Translations under genes and position numbers: made by a program
Assembly (NCBI GenBank): GCA_023544605.1
Contig: JAMJFQ010000046.1
Span: forward strand, 1-14,560
Direction of reading: 5' to 3'
Length of the DNA: 14,560 nt
Origin: ANME-2 cluster archaeon
GTDB lineage: Archaea > Halobacteriota > Methanosarcinia > Methanosarcinales > Methanocomedenaceae
Notes under the pieces: generated by a model
Databases searched by the model: none
Told to the model about the DNA's origin: nothing
The model's input: the letters and a program-made list of their open reading frames with translations, nothing else
Part shown: piece after piece, positions 7,560 to 14,522 of the stretch
Layout: every line of letters starts with the position of its first letter
Numbering within the stretch: the first letter of the stretch is position 1

Positions 7560-8195
7560 GTGCAGGCCTACGACCTGCAGATGCAAAAACTACGGGATAC
7601 AAAGCAGGAGACAAAAGCCATCATAGACCTCCTGCACATTAGCCGGGACCAAAACGTACTGGAACTGGGTACCGGCACCGGAGAGTTCGCCATCGAGGCC
7701 GCCAGGCACTGTGCGACCTTACATGCAGTGGATGTTTCACCTGCAATGCTCGATCATGCACGCCAGAAGGCAAAACTGCAAGGGATATCCAATATCCGGT
7801 TCCACCATGCAGGATTCCTCACCTATGAGCACCAGGATGAGCCGCTGGATGTCGTAGTGTCGCAACTGGCGATGCACCATCTGCCAGACTTCTGGAAACT
7901 GGTCGCACTGCGGCGAATATTTGAAATGCTTAAAAAAGGCGGCAGGTTCTACCTGATGGATATAGTGTATTCATTTGAACCTGGGAATTATGAGGATTTT
8001 TTTTATAACTGGATCGAAAATGTAGGACAGGCCACAGGTGAGGAAATGGCACAGGATACGGCCATGGCAATTCAAAAAGAATTCCAGACCTTTGACTGGG
8101 TCATAGAAGGATTATTGAAAAGGGCAGGATTCCATGTCGAAAAGGCAGAATATTACGAAGGCTTCATAGCAGTCTATTTGTGTACATGTGACTGA
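7560..8195 (+). CDS. Class I SAM-dependent methyltransferase (UbiE/Methyltransf_25-like), N-terminus interrupted
   Basis: Predicted small-molecule methyltransferase with an unknown acceptor. Counting from a GTG at 7560 (211 residues), SAM motif I is VLELGTGTGEF (33-43), the acidic residue after beta-2 is in HAVDVSPAML (D58), and post-motif segments include VVVSQLAMHHLPDFW (98-112) and LKKGGRFYLMD (124-134). No SD precedes either the GTG at 7560 or the first internal ATG at 7581. The better start by promoter and similarity is ATG 7485, but that frame contains an in-frame TAG at codon 15. Possible readings are a recently broken gene, amber readthrough or pyrrolysine insertion, or a shortened but working protein made from an internal start. 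The catalytic fold is intact beyond the TAG. The 3' end (TGA) is normal. Confidence 0.8.
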   Translation: MQAYDLQMQKLRDTKQETKAIIDLLHISRDQNVLELGTGTGEFAIEAARHCATLHAVDVSPAMLDHARQKAKLQGISNIRFHHAGFLTYEHQDEPLDVVVSQLAMHHLPDFWKLVALRRIFEMLKKGGRFYLMDIVYSFEPGNYEDFFYNWIENVGQATGEEMAQDTAMAIQKEFQTFDWVIEGLLKRAGFHVEKAEYYEGFIAVYLCTCD

Positions 8196-8251
8196 CCGGC
8201 TGATCTGGGATGCGGAATAAAAATCATACTGCAAAACGGTAATACAACAGA

Positions 8252-8261
8252 GATATATTTA
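8252..8261 (+). promoter_or_regulatory. TATA-like box of the LURP-one/tubby-like gene
   Basis: GATATATTTA lies in the 162-base spacer after the methyltransferase. A transcript starting about 25 bases on would carry a leader of roughly 70-75 bases to the TTG start. The flanking TTATCAGAC resembles the inverted repeat found upstream of thi4 (nine bases, one mismatch at the end), which may be chance. Confidence 0.4.
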
Positions 8262-8357
8262 TCAGACTAATAGAACATTATTGAGTATGTTGCTGACAGA
8301 ATCCAATTCCTGGTCGAGTAACAGACTTCATTTTGAAAAATAAAAGGAGATAAAAAA

Positions 8358-8933
8358 TTGACTGAAAGATTTGAACATTCAACATACCTGGTTCGTCGAA
8401 AAATTTTGAAACTCTTTGGGGCAGCCTTTCATATTTATGACCCGGACGGTAATGTTGCTTTTTATTCAAAGTTGAAAGCCTTCAAGATGAAGGAAGATAT
8501 TCGTGTTTATACTGGCGAGGATATGCAAGAAGAGGTCCTGGTGATCAAAGCCAGGAAGATATTGGATATTTCGGCAGCATACGATGTAGTAGACCCTACT
8601 ACAAATGAGAAAGTAGGAGTATTAAAGCGAAAAGGTATCAAATCCATAATGAAAGACGAATGGATTTTCATGGATGCCAATGACCAGGAGATCGGCCTCA
8701 TAAAAGAGGACAGCACCTTCTTTGCCCTGTTCAGGCGGTTTATAACCAGCATCATTCCCCAAACCTATCATGGGTATATCGGGGATAACCTGGTGTGCAC
8801 ATTCAAGCAGAATTTCAATCCCTTTGTTATGAAGATCAACCTGGATTTTTCCCCTGACACCACTAATGTGCTTGACAGGAGATTGGGAATCGCCGCAGCA
8901 GTACTGCTGACCGCCATCGAGGGAAAACAGTAG
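8358..8933 (+). CDS. LURP-one-related / tubby-C-like fold protein
   Basis: A 191-residue soluble protein resembling the LURP-one-related (tubby-like barrel) family. Features are an N-terminal YLVRRKILKLFGAAFHIYDPDGN, alternating short beta strands, a repeat-like pair VYDVVDPTTNEKVGVLKRK / WIFMDANDQEIGLIKEDS (middle of the protein), and a C-terminal hydrophobic helix LDRRLGIAAAVLLTAIEG that in tubby-like folds runs through the barrel. The family may bind membranes or lipids, but its prokaryotic function is unknown. The start is TTG at 8358: AGGAG (8345-8349) stands eight bases upstream, an in-frame stop lies at 8334-8336, and no ATG occurs between. The next in-frame ATG would remove over 40 conserved residues. 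The stop is TAG. Confidence 0.78.
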   Translation: MTERFEHSTYLVRRKILKLFGAAFHIYDPDGNVAFYSKLKAFKMKEDIRVYTGEDMQEEVLVIKARKILDISAAYDVVDPTTNEKVGVLKRKGIKSIMKDEWIFMDANDQEIGLIKEDSTFFALFRRFITSIIPQTYHGYIGDNLVCTFKQNFNPFVMKINLDFSPDTTNVLDRRLGIAAAVLLTAIEGKQ

Positions 8934-9023
8934 GATACATTTCTCTTCAATCAAAACATTAAAATACAAAGCCTGACATCAGAAAAGTCGTTGCAAGCAC
9001 CATGTAGCAACCAATTTTACTGA

Positions 9024-9097
9024 GGGCCCATAGCATAGCCAGGTGGTGCGCACGGCTGATAACCGTGAGGTCCGGCGTTCAAATCGCCGTGGGCCCA
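9024..9097 (+). tRNA. tRNA-Ile (anticodon GAT)
   Basis: A complete 74-base cloverleaf. The acceptor stem is GGGCCCA (9024-9030) with TGGGCCC (9090-9096) and discriminator A at 9097. The D-stem is GCA/TGC (9033-9035, 9047-9049). The anticodon stem is CACGG/CCGTG around loop CTGATAA, with GAT at 9058-9060. The T-arm is CGGCG-TTCAAAT-CGCCG. No CCA is encoded and no intron is present. A TATA-like TTAAAATAC lies about 60 bases upstream. Confidence 0.95.
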
Positions 9098-9132
9098 TTA
9101 CCTACTCCTACTCTGGCCAGTAGCGGGCCGCA

Positions 9133-9163
9133 CACGTATGAAGCCCGAAGGGCTTTATACGTG
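9133..9163. repeat. Strong 14-bp hairpin between tRNA-Ile and the radical SAM gene
   Basis: CACGTATGAAGCCC (9133-9146) pairs with GGGCTTTATACGTG (9150-9163) around the three-base loop GAA, with a single G-U wobble in RNA. A T5 tract follows at 9172-9176. It could terminate or process the tRNA transcript, act as a leader element of the next gene, or be the remnant of a small palindromic repeat family. No second copy occurs in this window. Confidence 0.65.
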
Positions 9164-9224
9164 GACATGCTGTTTTTAGAGATGATAACAAAGATTTATC
9201 ATTAATTCGACATATTAATCCACC

Positions 9225-10406
9225 ATGGATGATGAAACGATCAATGTACTCACAATGTTGGGCTTGAGCGTGGATATGGAAACCATCGGGGGTATGCGGC
9301 TTACTGCATCAGGGACGTTGAGTGCTGCCTGCGGGCCTGCCATTAAGAGGATCAATGAGAGGCTGAGGGAGGAGAAGCCTGCCCGTGTTGATGAAGATTC
9401 GGTGATCGCATCTACATGGCTGCCGCCCATACCGGGTAAGGTGTTCAACAGGCTGGTACGGGCTGAGGTAAGCTGCGCGCTCGGTAAGTACGTGCCAGAG
9501 ACCGTATCCATCGAAATCACCAGGGAGTGCAAGTGTAACTGCGAGCACTGCACGGTCAGCGAAGGCGAAGGGGAGATGACCACAGAACTGATAAAGGGTA
9601 TCATCGACACGGCACTGGACATGGGTGCATTCATCATTACATTCACTGAAGGTGACCCCCTGCTGCGGGATGATATTTTCGAACTGATAGAATATGTCGA
9701 TAAGGACAAGGCTATCGTTAATCTGTTTACACCCGGTACCGAGATGACACCTGAAAAGGCAGCCCGGTTGAAAGATGCGGGACTTCATAACTTGCTTATA
9801 AGTATTTACAGCACGGATCCGGTCAAACATGACCAGACCCGGCGGCTGGAAGGGGCATATAATTGGGCTGTGGATGCGATCAAGATGGGGCTGGATGCGG
9901 GACTGTTGGTCACTATGACCACCCACATCTCACCGGAGCGCATGCATGAACTGCCCGGCCTGTATGAACTGGCAGGAGAGCTGGGTGTGCACGAGTTCAG
10001 TATCTGGGAGAGCGTGGCCAAGCGACCGGGCGACCCGGTGATATCTGAACAGGACAGGCAGGTGATATTGGATATGCACCGCACCCTTAACCAGCCGGGG
10101 CCCGGTCCCAGGGTTTTTGCCAATTCTTTCTTTGAAGGTGAGATGCTGGGCTGCATGGCTGGCAGGCGCTGGGCTCATGTATGCGTGGACGGCTCTGTCA
10201 AGGCATGTCCTTACATGCCTTTTGATTTCGGGAATGTGCTGGACAAAAAAGGACTGCCAGCTGCCTGGAAGACTATCAGGTCACTGAAAGATTTCAAGGA
10301 GCGCCGGAACCTGTGCATGATGCAGGACCCCCGGTTCCTTATCAACCTGGATGATATCCCCGAAGGCTCCCGGTCCAAATACACGTACAAGGATATTTTG
10401 AAATGA
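9225..10406 (+). CDS. Radical SAM protein with SPASM/twitch-like C-terminal cysteines, function unknown
   Basis: A 393-residue enzyme with the radical SAM cluster motif CX3CX2C at C102, C106 and C109 (EITRECKCNCEHC; C104 is an extra cysteine inside it). The GGE-type motif appears as FTEGDPLLR (140-148), followed by LISIYS (190s) and a barrel to about 270. The C-terminal region C310-MAGRRWAHV-C320-VDGSVKA-C328-PY...FGN, plus C364, resembles SPASM/twitch domains that hold extra Fe-S clusters in cofactor- and peptide-modifying enzymes (MoaA, NirJ and PqqE relatives). The first 95 residues form a separate helical N-terminus I do not recognise. The ATG at 9225 lies about 28 bases after a TATA-like GATTTATCATT (9194-9204) with no SD, suggesting a leaderless message. 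No peptide substrate or partner is visible next to it, so the reaction cannot be named. Confidence 0.85.
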   Translation: MDDETINVLTMLGLSVDMETIGGMRLTASGTLSAACGPAIKRINERLREEKPARVDEDSVIASTWLPPIPGKVFNRLVRAEVSCALGKYVPETVSIEITRECKCNCEHCTVSEGEGEMTTELIKGIIDTALDMGAFIITFTEGDPLLRDDIFELIEYVDKDKAIVNLFTPGTEMTPEKAARLKDAGLHNLLISIYSTDPVKHDQTRRLEGAYNWAVDAIKMGLDAGLLVTMTTHISPERMHELPGLYELAGELGVHEFSIWESVAKRPGDPVISEQDRQVILDMHRTLNQPGPGPRVFANSFFEGEMLGCMAGRRWAHVCVDGSVKACPYMPFDFGNVLDKKGLPAAWKTIRSLKDFKERRNLCMMQDPRFLINLDDIPEGSRSKYTYKDILK

Positions 10407-10462
10407 TTTGTCGTGAAGCCAGCAACATTATATTGTATAGCCAACGATAACGAATTAGTAAT

Positions 10463-11410
10463 ATGAGATACCACATCCTCTTTTATTTCTTGCTCGCAGC
10501 ACTTCTTATTGGGCCGATTTGTGTTTCAGGCGAGATCAATATTGATTCCTATACCCATACCGTTGAAATGGGGACAGAGGATTCGTTCCATGAAATTAAT
10601 ACTGTAGTGAACGAGGTAGAAGCTTTTCAGAATATCACATTAAATCTACCACCCAGGACTGAAAAACTTCACGTATTTATAGATGAAAATGAATGCGACT
10701 ACGTGCTGGAAGAAAAGAAGGGGTATTCGGTACTGACATGTACTCCTCCAGAAAACTCTTTTTCAAGACATTTCATTTCAATAACGTACCGTACCAGCTA
10801 TCCGGTCTTTGAACTCCAGGATAAGATAATGTACAACTCGGAATATATTCCGGCATACAATACTTCCAAATTCGATTATATACTAAAACTACCTGTGGGT
10901 TATATCATCCCAGATGAAAAAGATGCTTCTTTTTTCATCCACCCAAAACCTAAAAATATCTATTCAGACGGGCAAAGGATAATCCTGTTATGGGAACAAA
11001 GGAATGTGGACAATGACTTTGAAATATCTGTCATGATGGAACCCGCCCATCCTTCGTGGTCAATTTTTCCCCTGCTCACCTGGTCGGTAGTACTTATTAT
11101 CCTGCTGGGTGCCGGGTATCTATATTATACAAAAATGACCCGCAAACAAAGCGCAGCTGCGGCAGTGTCCTACCCGGCCCTGGTTGAACATGAAAAAGTG
11201 GTTGTCGAACTGCTGAGAAAGGCTAATGTTAATGTGATGTGGCAAAAGCAGATCCAGGTGGAGAGCGGTTTTTCAAAGGTCAAGCTGAGCAGGTTATTGC
11301 AAAGTCTGGAGAAACGTGGTGTTATCAGGAAAGAAGCATGGGGTAATACCAATAAGATCCACCTGGTAACAGGACTGGATAAAAATACTAATGAAACCCC
11401 GGAAGAATAG
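10463..11410 (+). CDS. Membrane-tethered winged-helix regulator with exported sensor domain (first of two)
   Basis: A 315-residue protein with an N-terminal signal peptide (about 1-23, ending CVSG), an exported beta-rich domain (24-198), one membrane helix (about 202-223, LLTWSVVLIILLGAGYLYY) and a cytoplasmic winged helix (about 242-302). The recognition segment SGFSKVKLSRLLQSLEKRGVIRK (268-290) is MarR/ArsR-like. The same layout is seen in the gene at 12720-13691, and I believe both belong to the archaeal DUF7345-DUF7343 type. The likely role is to sense an envelope signal outside and bind DNA inside. TATA-like CATTATATTG (10427-10435) sits about 30 bases before the ATG, again without an SD. 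It is followed directly by the DUF5667-like gene on the same strand. The stop is TAG. Confidence 0.8.
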   Translation: MRYHILFYFLLAALLIGPICVSGEINIDSYTHTVEMGTEDSFHEINTVVNEVEAFQNITLNLPPRTEKLHVFIDENECDYVLEEKKGYSVLTCTPPENSFSRHFISITYRTSYPVFELQDKIMYNSEYIPAYNTSKFDYILKLPVGYIIPDEKDASFFIHPKPKNIYSDGQRIILLWEQRNVDNDFEISVMMEPAHPSWSIFPLLTWSVVLIILLGAGYLYYTKMTRKQSAAAAVSYPALVEHEKVVVELLRKANVNVMWQKQIQVESGFSKVKLSRLLQSLEKRGVIRKEAWGNTNKIHLVTGLDKNTNETPEE

Positions 11411-11424
11411 GGTGTAATTCGTTT

Positions 11425-11465
11425 TGTTTCATTCTGTTTCATACTTGTTTCGCTCTGTTACATGA
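11425..11465 (+). repeat. Four helically phased 10-bp direct repeats upstream of the DUF5667-like gene
   Basis: TGTTTCATTC (11425-11434), TGTTTCATAC (11435-11444), TGTTTCGCTC (11446-11455) and TGTTACATGA (11456-11465) recur with spacings of 10, 11 and 10 bases, about one DNA turn each. They end a few bases before the TATA-like CTAAATAAA (11470-11478). Such an array is a good candidate operator for a cooperative regulator. The T-rich sequence could instead, or also, serve as terminator of the gene that ends at 11410. Confidence 0.65.
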
Positions 11466-11469
11466 AAGA

Positions 11470-11527
11470 ACTAAATAAATCAGGTGACAGATAGCTCCAT
11501 TAACAATACAATTAACAACCCTGGAGG
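11470..11527 (+). promoter_or_regulatory. Promoter and ribosome binding site of the DUF5667-like gene
   Basis: TATA-like CTAAATAAA (11470-11478) would place transcription start near 11500. A strong SD, GGAGG (11523-11527), lies eight bases before ATG 11536. This gene therefore has a leader, unlike several neighbours that look leaderless, which suits a highly expressed secreted protein. Confidence 0.6.
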
Positions 11528-11535
11528 AACGAGAT

Positions 11536-12558
11536 ATGAAAAAATTAAGTATTGTCGCCATGGTGCTGATGTTATTATCAGTACCTGCAATGGCACAGGA
11601 AAATGAAACGGTACTGACCGAACCGGGTACAACCCCGGACAATTTTATGTATTTCATGGACGTTGCTATGGATAACCTGGCACTGGCCATGACTTTCAAT
11701 GACGATGCGAAAATTGAAAAACAATTGGAGATCGCCGAGGAACGCCTTGCTGAAGCAAGAGCTATGGCCGAGAAAGGTGATATCGATGCGATGCAAAAGG
11801 CTGCTGATGAACACGGCAAGATGCTGGGCAAGCTCAAGACAGAATTGAAAGGTATTGAGAACGGCGACTCTGAAGAAGAATTAAAAAAAGAGTTAAAGAT
11901 CCAGCACAGGATCAGGGAACACAGTAATAAGGTAGAGGATGTCAAGGACGGGCTGAAAATCAAGATAAAGGTCAAGGGTAACATTACCGAAGAACAGCAG
12001 GAACTGATCGATTCCATACTGGCAAGCCTGGAAGGCCAGACCGGTGAGGTGAAGATCGAAATAGAAAATGAGACGACCAGAACCAAAATAAAGATCAAAA
12101 TGGAGACCGGAAAAGATGGTGATGAGATAGAAACAGAGATCGAGAATGAGCTTGGCATAACAAAAGAAAAGCAGGAAGAAGCACTGGAAGAGATAAACAA
12201 GGCGCAAAAAGACCTGAATAAGACTCTGAAAGAGTATGCTGAAATGAATGTAACTCCACACAACAGTACGGTCGATGAGATCAATGAACTGCTTGATCAG
12301 GCACAGGCTGCCTTTGATGCCGGTAACTATGAAGAAGCAGAAGATATGGCAAAAGAAGCCGATGACCTCATAGAAGAACTGGAAGATAAGCTGGAAGGAT
12401 CAGTGCAGGATGAGGACGACAAAGGTGAAGCAAAAGACCTTGAAGACGAAGATAAAAACGGATCTGATGAATATGGTGTGGACGATGACGACAGTGAAGA
12501 CTACTATGGCAAAAAAGATAGCACCGATGAAAATGGTTATGACATGAGATCTGATTAA
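11536..12558 (+). CDS. Secreted acidic sequon-rich protein with DUF5667-like domain
   Basis: A 340-residue protein exported by a clear signal peptide (1-20, cleavage after AMA). Residues 28-107 (EPGTTPDNFMYFMDVAMDNL through AEERLAEARAMAEKGDIDAM) match the DUF5667 pattern of paired helices. Residues 113-165 continue as charged helix, with short lysine-rich strands at 140-148 and 172-205 (KIKIKVKG, EVKIEIEN, TKIKIKME). A TPR-like helical pair follows at 247-286 (AFDAGNYEEAEDMAKEADDL). The tail from 290 to 340 is extremely Asp/Glu-rich. Seven N-glycosylation sequons (N23, N149, N178, N228, N238, N243, N308) suggest a glycosylated surface or pseudoperiplasmic protein. There is no C-terminal membrane helix. 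The function is unknown. Two membrane-tethered regulators flank it. An open acidic frame continues for 32 codons past the TAA. Confidence 0.85.
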   Translation: MKKLSIVAMVLMLLSVPAMAQENETVLTEPGTTPDNFMYFMDVAMDNLALAMTFNDDAKIEKQLEIAEERLAEARAMAEKGDIDAMQKAADEHGKMLGKLKTELKGIENGDSEEELKKELKIQHRIREHSNKVEDVKDGLKIKIKVKGNITEEQQELIDSILASLEGQTGEVKIEIENETTRTKIKIKMETGKDGDEIETEIENELGITKEKQEEALEEINKAQKDLNKTLKEYAEMNVTPHNSTVDEINELLDQAQAAFDAGNYEEAEDMAKEADDLIEELEDKLEGSVQDEDDKGEAKDLEDEDKNGSDEYGVDDDDSEDYYGKKDSTDENGYDMRSD

Positions 12559-12657
12559 GCACTCAGCGAAGATGAACTTGACACCGATTCAGGTGAAAAT
12601 ACATACCTAAGAAAAAAACCCGAAAACCAGACAAATAAAACCAGCCGGAATGCCTGA
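12559..12657 (+). other. Open acidic reading frame continuing past the stop of the DUF5667-like gene
   Basis: Immediately after the TAA at 12556-12558 the same frame runs 32 codons (ALSEDELDTDSGENTYLRKK..., with sequons NQT and NKT) to TGA at 12655-12657. Its composition resembles the acidic tail before the stop. It may be a former or strain-variable C-terminus cut by a recent nonsense change, or chance. Confidence 0.35.
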
Positions 12658-12697
12658 TAATCAAGATTGAGGGGATAATTTTAGTGCATATCCGGCT
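12643..12697. terminator. Stem-loop between convergent genes
   Basis: AGCCGGAATGC (12643-12653) is nearly complementary to GCATATCCGGCT (12686-12697), with one bulged base, around a 32-base loop. T-rich sequence (CTTTTCTT) follows on the plus strand. It sits between two genes that read toward each other, so a bidirectional terminator is the simplest reading. Confidence 0.4.
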
Positions 12698-12719
12698 GAT
12701 CACTTTTCTTAATAATACC

Positions 12720-13691
12720 TTAAGTAAGACGTACCAGATTCTCCCGCCCCTTCTTGATCCGCTGTATTAACCCATCATCTGCCATCCTGTTGAGCAGTGC
12801 ACTGGTCTTTGATTTGGAGAAACCGCTCATTTTCACGATCTCGGATTGCATCATGGCATTGCCTGCTTCTTTGAGCATGGATATGATCATATCCTCATCG
12901 GATTCAAGAATCATATTTGAACTAACTGGTGCATGTGGAACTTCGAGGGATTTCAGTTCTTCATCCTCCAACGTAACCCTTTTTCGAGGTTCTATTATTG
13001 AATTACTGCCCTCTTGATGAGATTTTTTTCTCATGAATATAATTGCTCCGGCACCCACAAACAGTAATACGAGGATTCCTGCAACAAGCGACCAGGATGT
13101 ACCTTTATTAAAAATAACCTCGGGTTCACCAGAATTAAATGTCCTTGGGCCGTTCCATATCAACTCATCCTTACGCTGGATATCTGGTTGGGGGGTGGTT
13201 TTTGAAACCTTATACCTGGGGGGTATTTTCACAACAAAAATATCTCCATTGGAAATATACTGGCTGCCAAAGAACACATCGCCAAAAAAGATGGTGGAAT
13301 CAGAAACCTCTGCCATATGGCTCCATTTAAAAGAGTAGCGTGCAATTCCATAATTGCCGGTTGCCGTGTTCTGTACACTTACCGAAATATCAAAATCGCT
13401 GGCAGTCATGGGCCTGGATGTGGCAATCCCTGCCTGTGAGACAATATTGCGCATATTTGTTTCAAATTCGGTCTTGTGGGTTGTGTTACCCTCCACTACC
13501 TGTTTAAAATCATTGAACTCCTCGATCCTTGCCTGTGAGTCCAGAAGCGTCCGGTATTCTATCACATACCATGCCTCGCCATCCGTATGCAAATCAAAAG
13601 TATATGCTATCTCAGCCGTAGAAATGGGAAGTAAGAGCAATAAGGCAACAAGGATTATGGAATAAATATACGCCAGCTTCTTCACAGGCAT
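12720..13691 (-). CDS. Membrane-tethered winged-helix regulator with exported sensor domain (second of two)
   Basis: A 323-residue protein with a signal peptide (about 1-26, ending STA), an exported domain (27-196) with aromatic beta strands (YGIARYSFKWSHM, 114-126), one membrane helix (199-220, followed by MRKK), a charged cytoplasmic linker (222-262) and a winged helix (263-322). Its recognition segment SGFSKSKTSALLNRMADDGLIQR (289-311) shares the SGFSK-x-K-x-S-x-LL core with the regulator at 10463-11410, but the exported domains differ greatly. The likely role is signal-dependent DNA binding from the membrane. It lies 42 bases downstream of nadE on the same strand, so co-transcription is possible. 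An ACTTATATG-like TATA (near 13707-13715) could also drive it alone. It converges on the DUF5667-like gene. Confidence 0.82.
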   Translation of the reverse strand: MPVKKLAYIYSIILVALLLLLPISTAEIAYTFDLHTDGEAWYVIEYRTLLDSQARIEEFNDFKQVVEGNTTHKTEFETNMRNIVSQAGIATSRPMTASDFDISVSVQNTATGNYGIARYSFKWSHMAEVSDSTIFFGDVFFGSQYISNGDIFVVKIPPRYKVSKTTPQPDIQRKDELIWNGPRTFNSGEPEVIFNKGTSWSLVAGILVLLFVGAGAIIFMRKKSHQEGSNSIIEPRKRVTLEDEELKSLEVPHAPVSSNMILESDEDMIISMLKEAGNAMMQSEIVKMSGFSKSKTSALLNRMADDGLIQRIKKGRENLVRLT

Positions 13692-13733
13692 ATCATACTA
13701 TAGACCCATATAAGTAATTATGTTTTCTATCTT

Positions 13734-14522
13734 CTATTTCGGTGGCGTAGGAGCACTCTGGCGTTTGTGTACATTCTTCTCGATCCGTTCAAGCAGCCCG
13801 GTTATTACCGCTTCTTCTATCCCGTACCTGTTGACCACATATTCCATGGGTTGCTCAAAGTCAAGTAGTGCCGCCAGCGTATTATCAATCTCCTCATAGG
13901 TCAGACCCAGTTCTTTTTCATCGGTCTGCCCTGCCCATAGTCCTGCAGACGGCGGTTTATCTATGATATGCTTTGGTATATCCAGGTATACTGCCAGTTC
14001 CCTTACCTGGGTCTTGAATAGATTGCCCAGCGGCTCTATATCCACGCCACCGTCACCGTATTTTGTGAAATATCCCAGCAGCAGTTCTGTCCTGTTTCCC
14101 GTTCCAACAACAAGCCGGCTCATCATATTCGCATAATAATAAAGGGTACTCATCCTTATCCTGGCCTTCATGTTCCCTAAAGACATCAGGTCATCCTCTA
14201 CCATTTCAGGTATGGAGAAGATGAATGTATTGAGGATTTCAGAAATATCAACCACTGAAGACTCGATGTTCAGGATATTTGTCACATCGGTGGCATCAAG
14301 CACATCTTCAGCAGGTGTCAGGTTCCTCTCCGGCATGATCACGCATAGAACATTTTCCCTACCAAGTGCCTTTACAGCCAGGTACGTGGTTACAGCAGAA
14401 TCTATGCCCCCGCTGAGCCCGATAACTGCACCCCTGGTACCTGAATATTTTATATACGACCTTATGAAACGGGCTATCTTCTTTGTAGTAGCCTCTGGGT
14501 CAAAATCTGGCATAGTATGCAT
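13734..14522 (-). CDS. nadE: NAD+ synthase, ammonia-dependent
   Basis: Converts deamido-NAD (nicotinic acid adenine dinucleotide) to NAD with ATP and ammonia, the last step of NAD synthesis. It has 262 residues from the chosen start and no glutaminase domain, as in most archaeal NadE. The ATP-pyrophosphatase loop is SGGIDS (37-42). GTGNRTELLLGYFTKYGDGG (140-159), PLGNLFKTQVREL (164-176) and KPPSAGLWAGQTDE (189-202) are family signatures. The frame opens at a TTG at 14531, but ATG codons at 14522 and 14513 are better. A TATA-like AAATATTA at about 14548-14556 would put transcription start next to 14522, a near-leaderless message. The product NAD is also the precursor consumed by Thi4, though the two genes are far apart here. 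The stop is TAG. Confidence 0.94.
   Translation of the reverse strand: MHTMPDFDPEATTKKIARFIRSYIKYSGTRGAVIGLSGGIDSAVTTYLAVKALGRENVLCVIMPERNLTPAEDVLDATDVTNILNIESSVVDISEILNTFIFSIPEMVEDDLMSLGNMKARIRMSTLYYYANMMSRLVVGTGNRTELLLGYFTKYGDGGVDIEPLGNLFKTQVRELAVYLDIPKHIIDKPPSAGLWAGQTDEKELGLTYEEIDNTLAALLDFEQPMEYVVNRYGIEEAVITGLLERIEKNVHKRQSAPTPPK

Noticed and set aside
9024..9224. tRNA gene used as an integration site
   Set aside because: No integrase, no repeated tRNA 3' end and no foreign gene block nearby.
11439..12284. Long serine-rich open frame on the minus strand opposite the DUF5667-like gene
   Set aside because: It is the antisense of acidic/lysine codons; the plus-strand gene has a signal peptide, SD and domain match.
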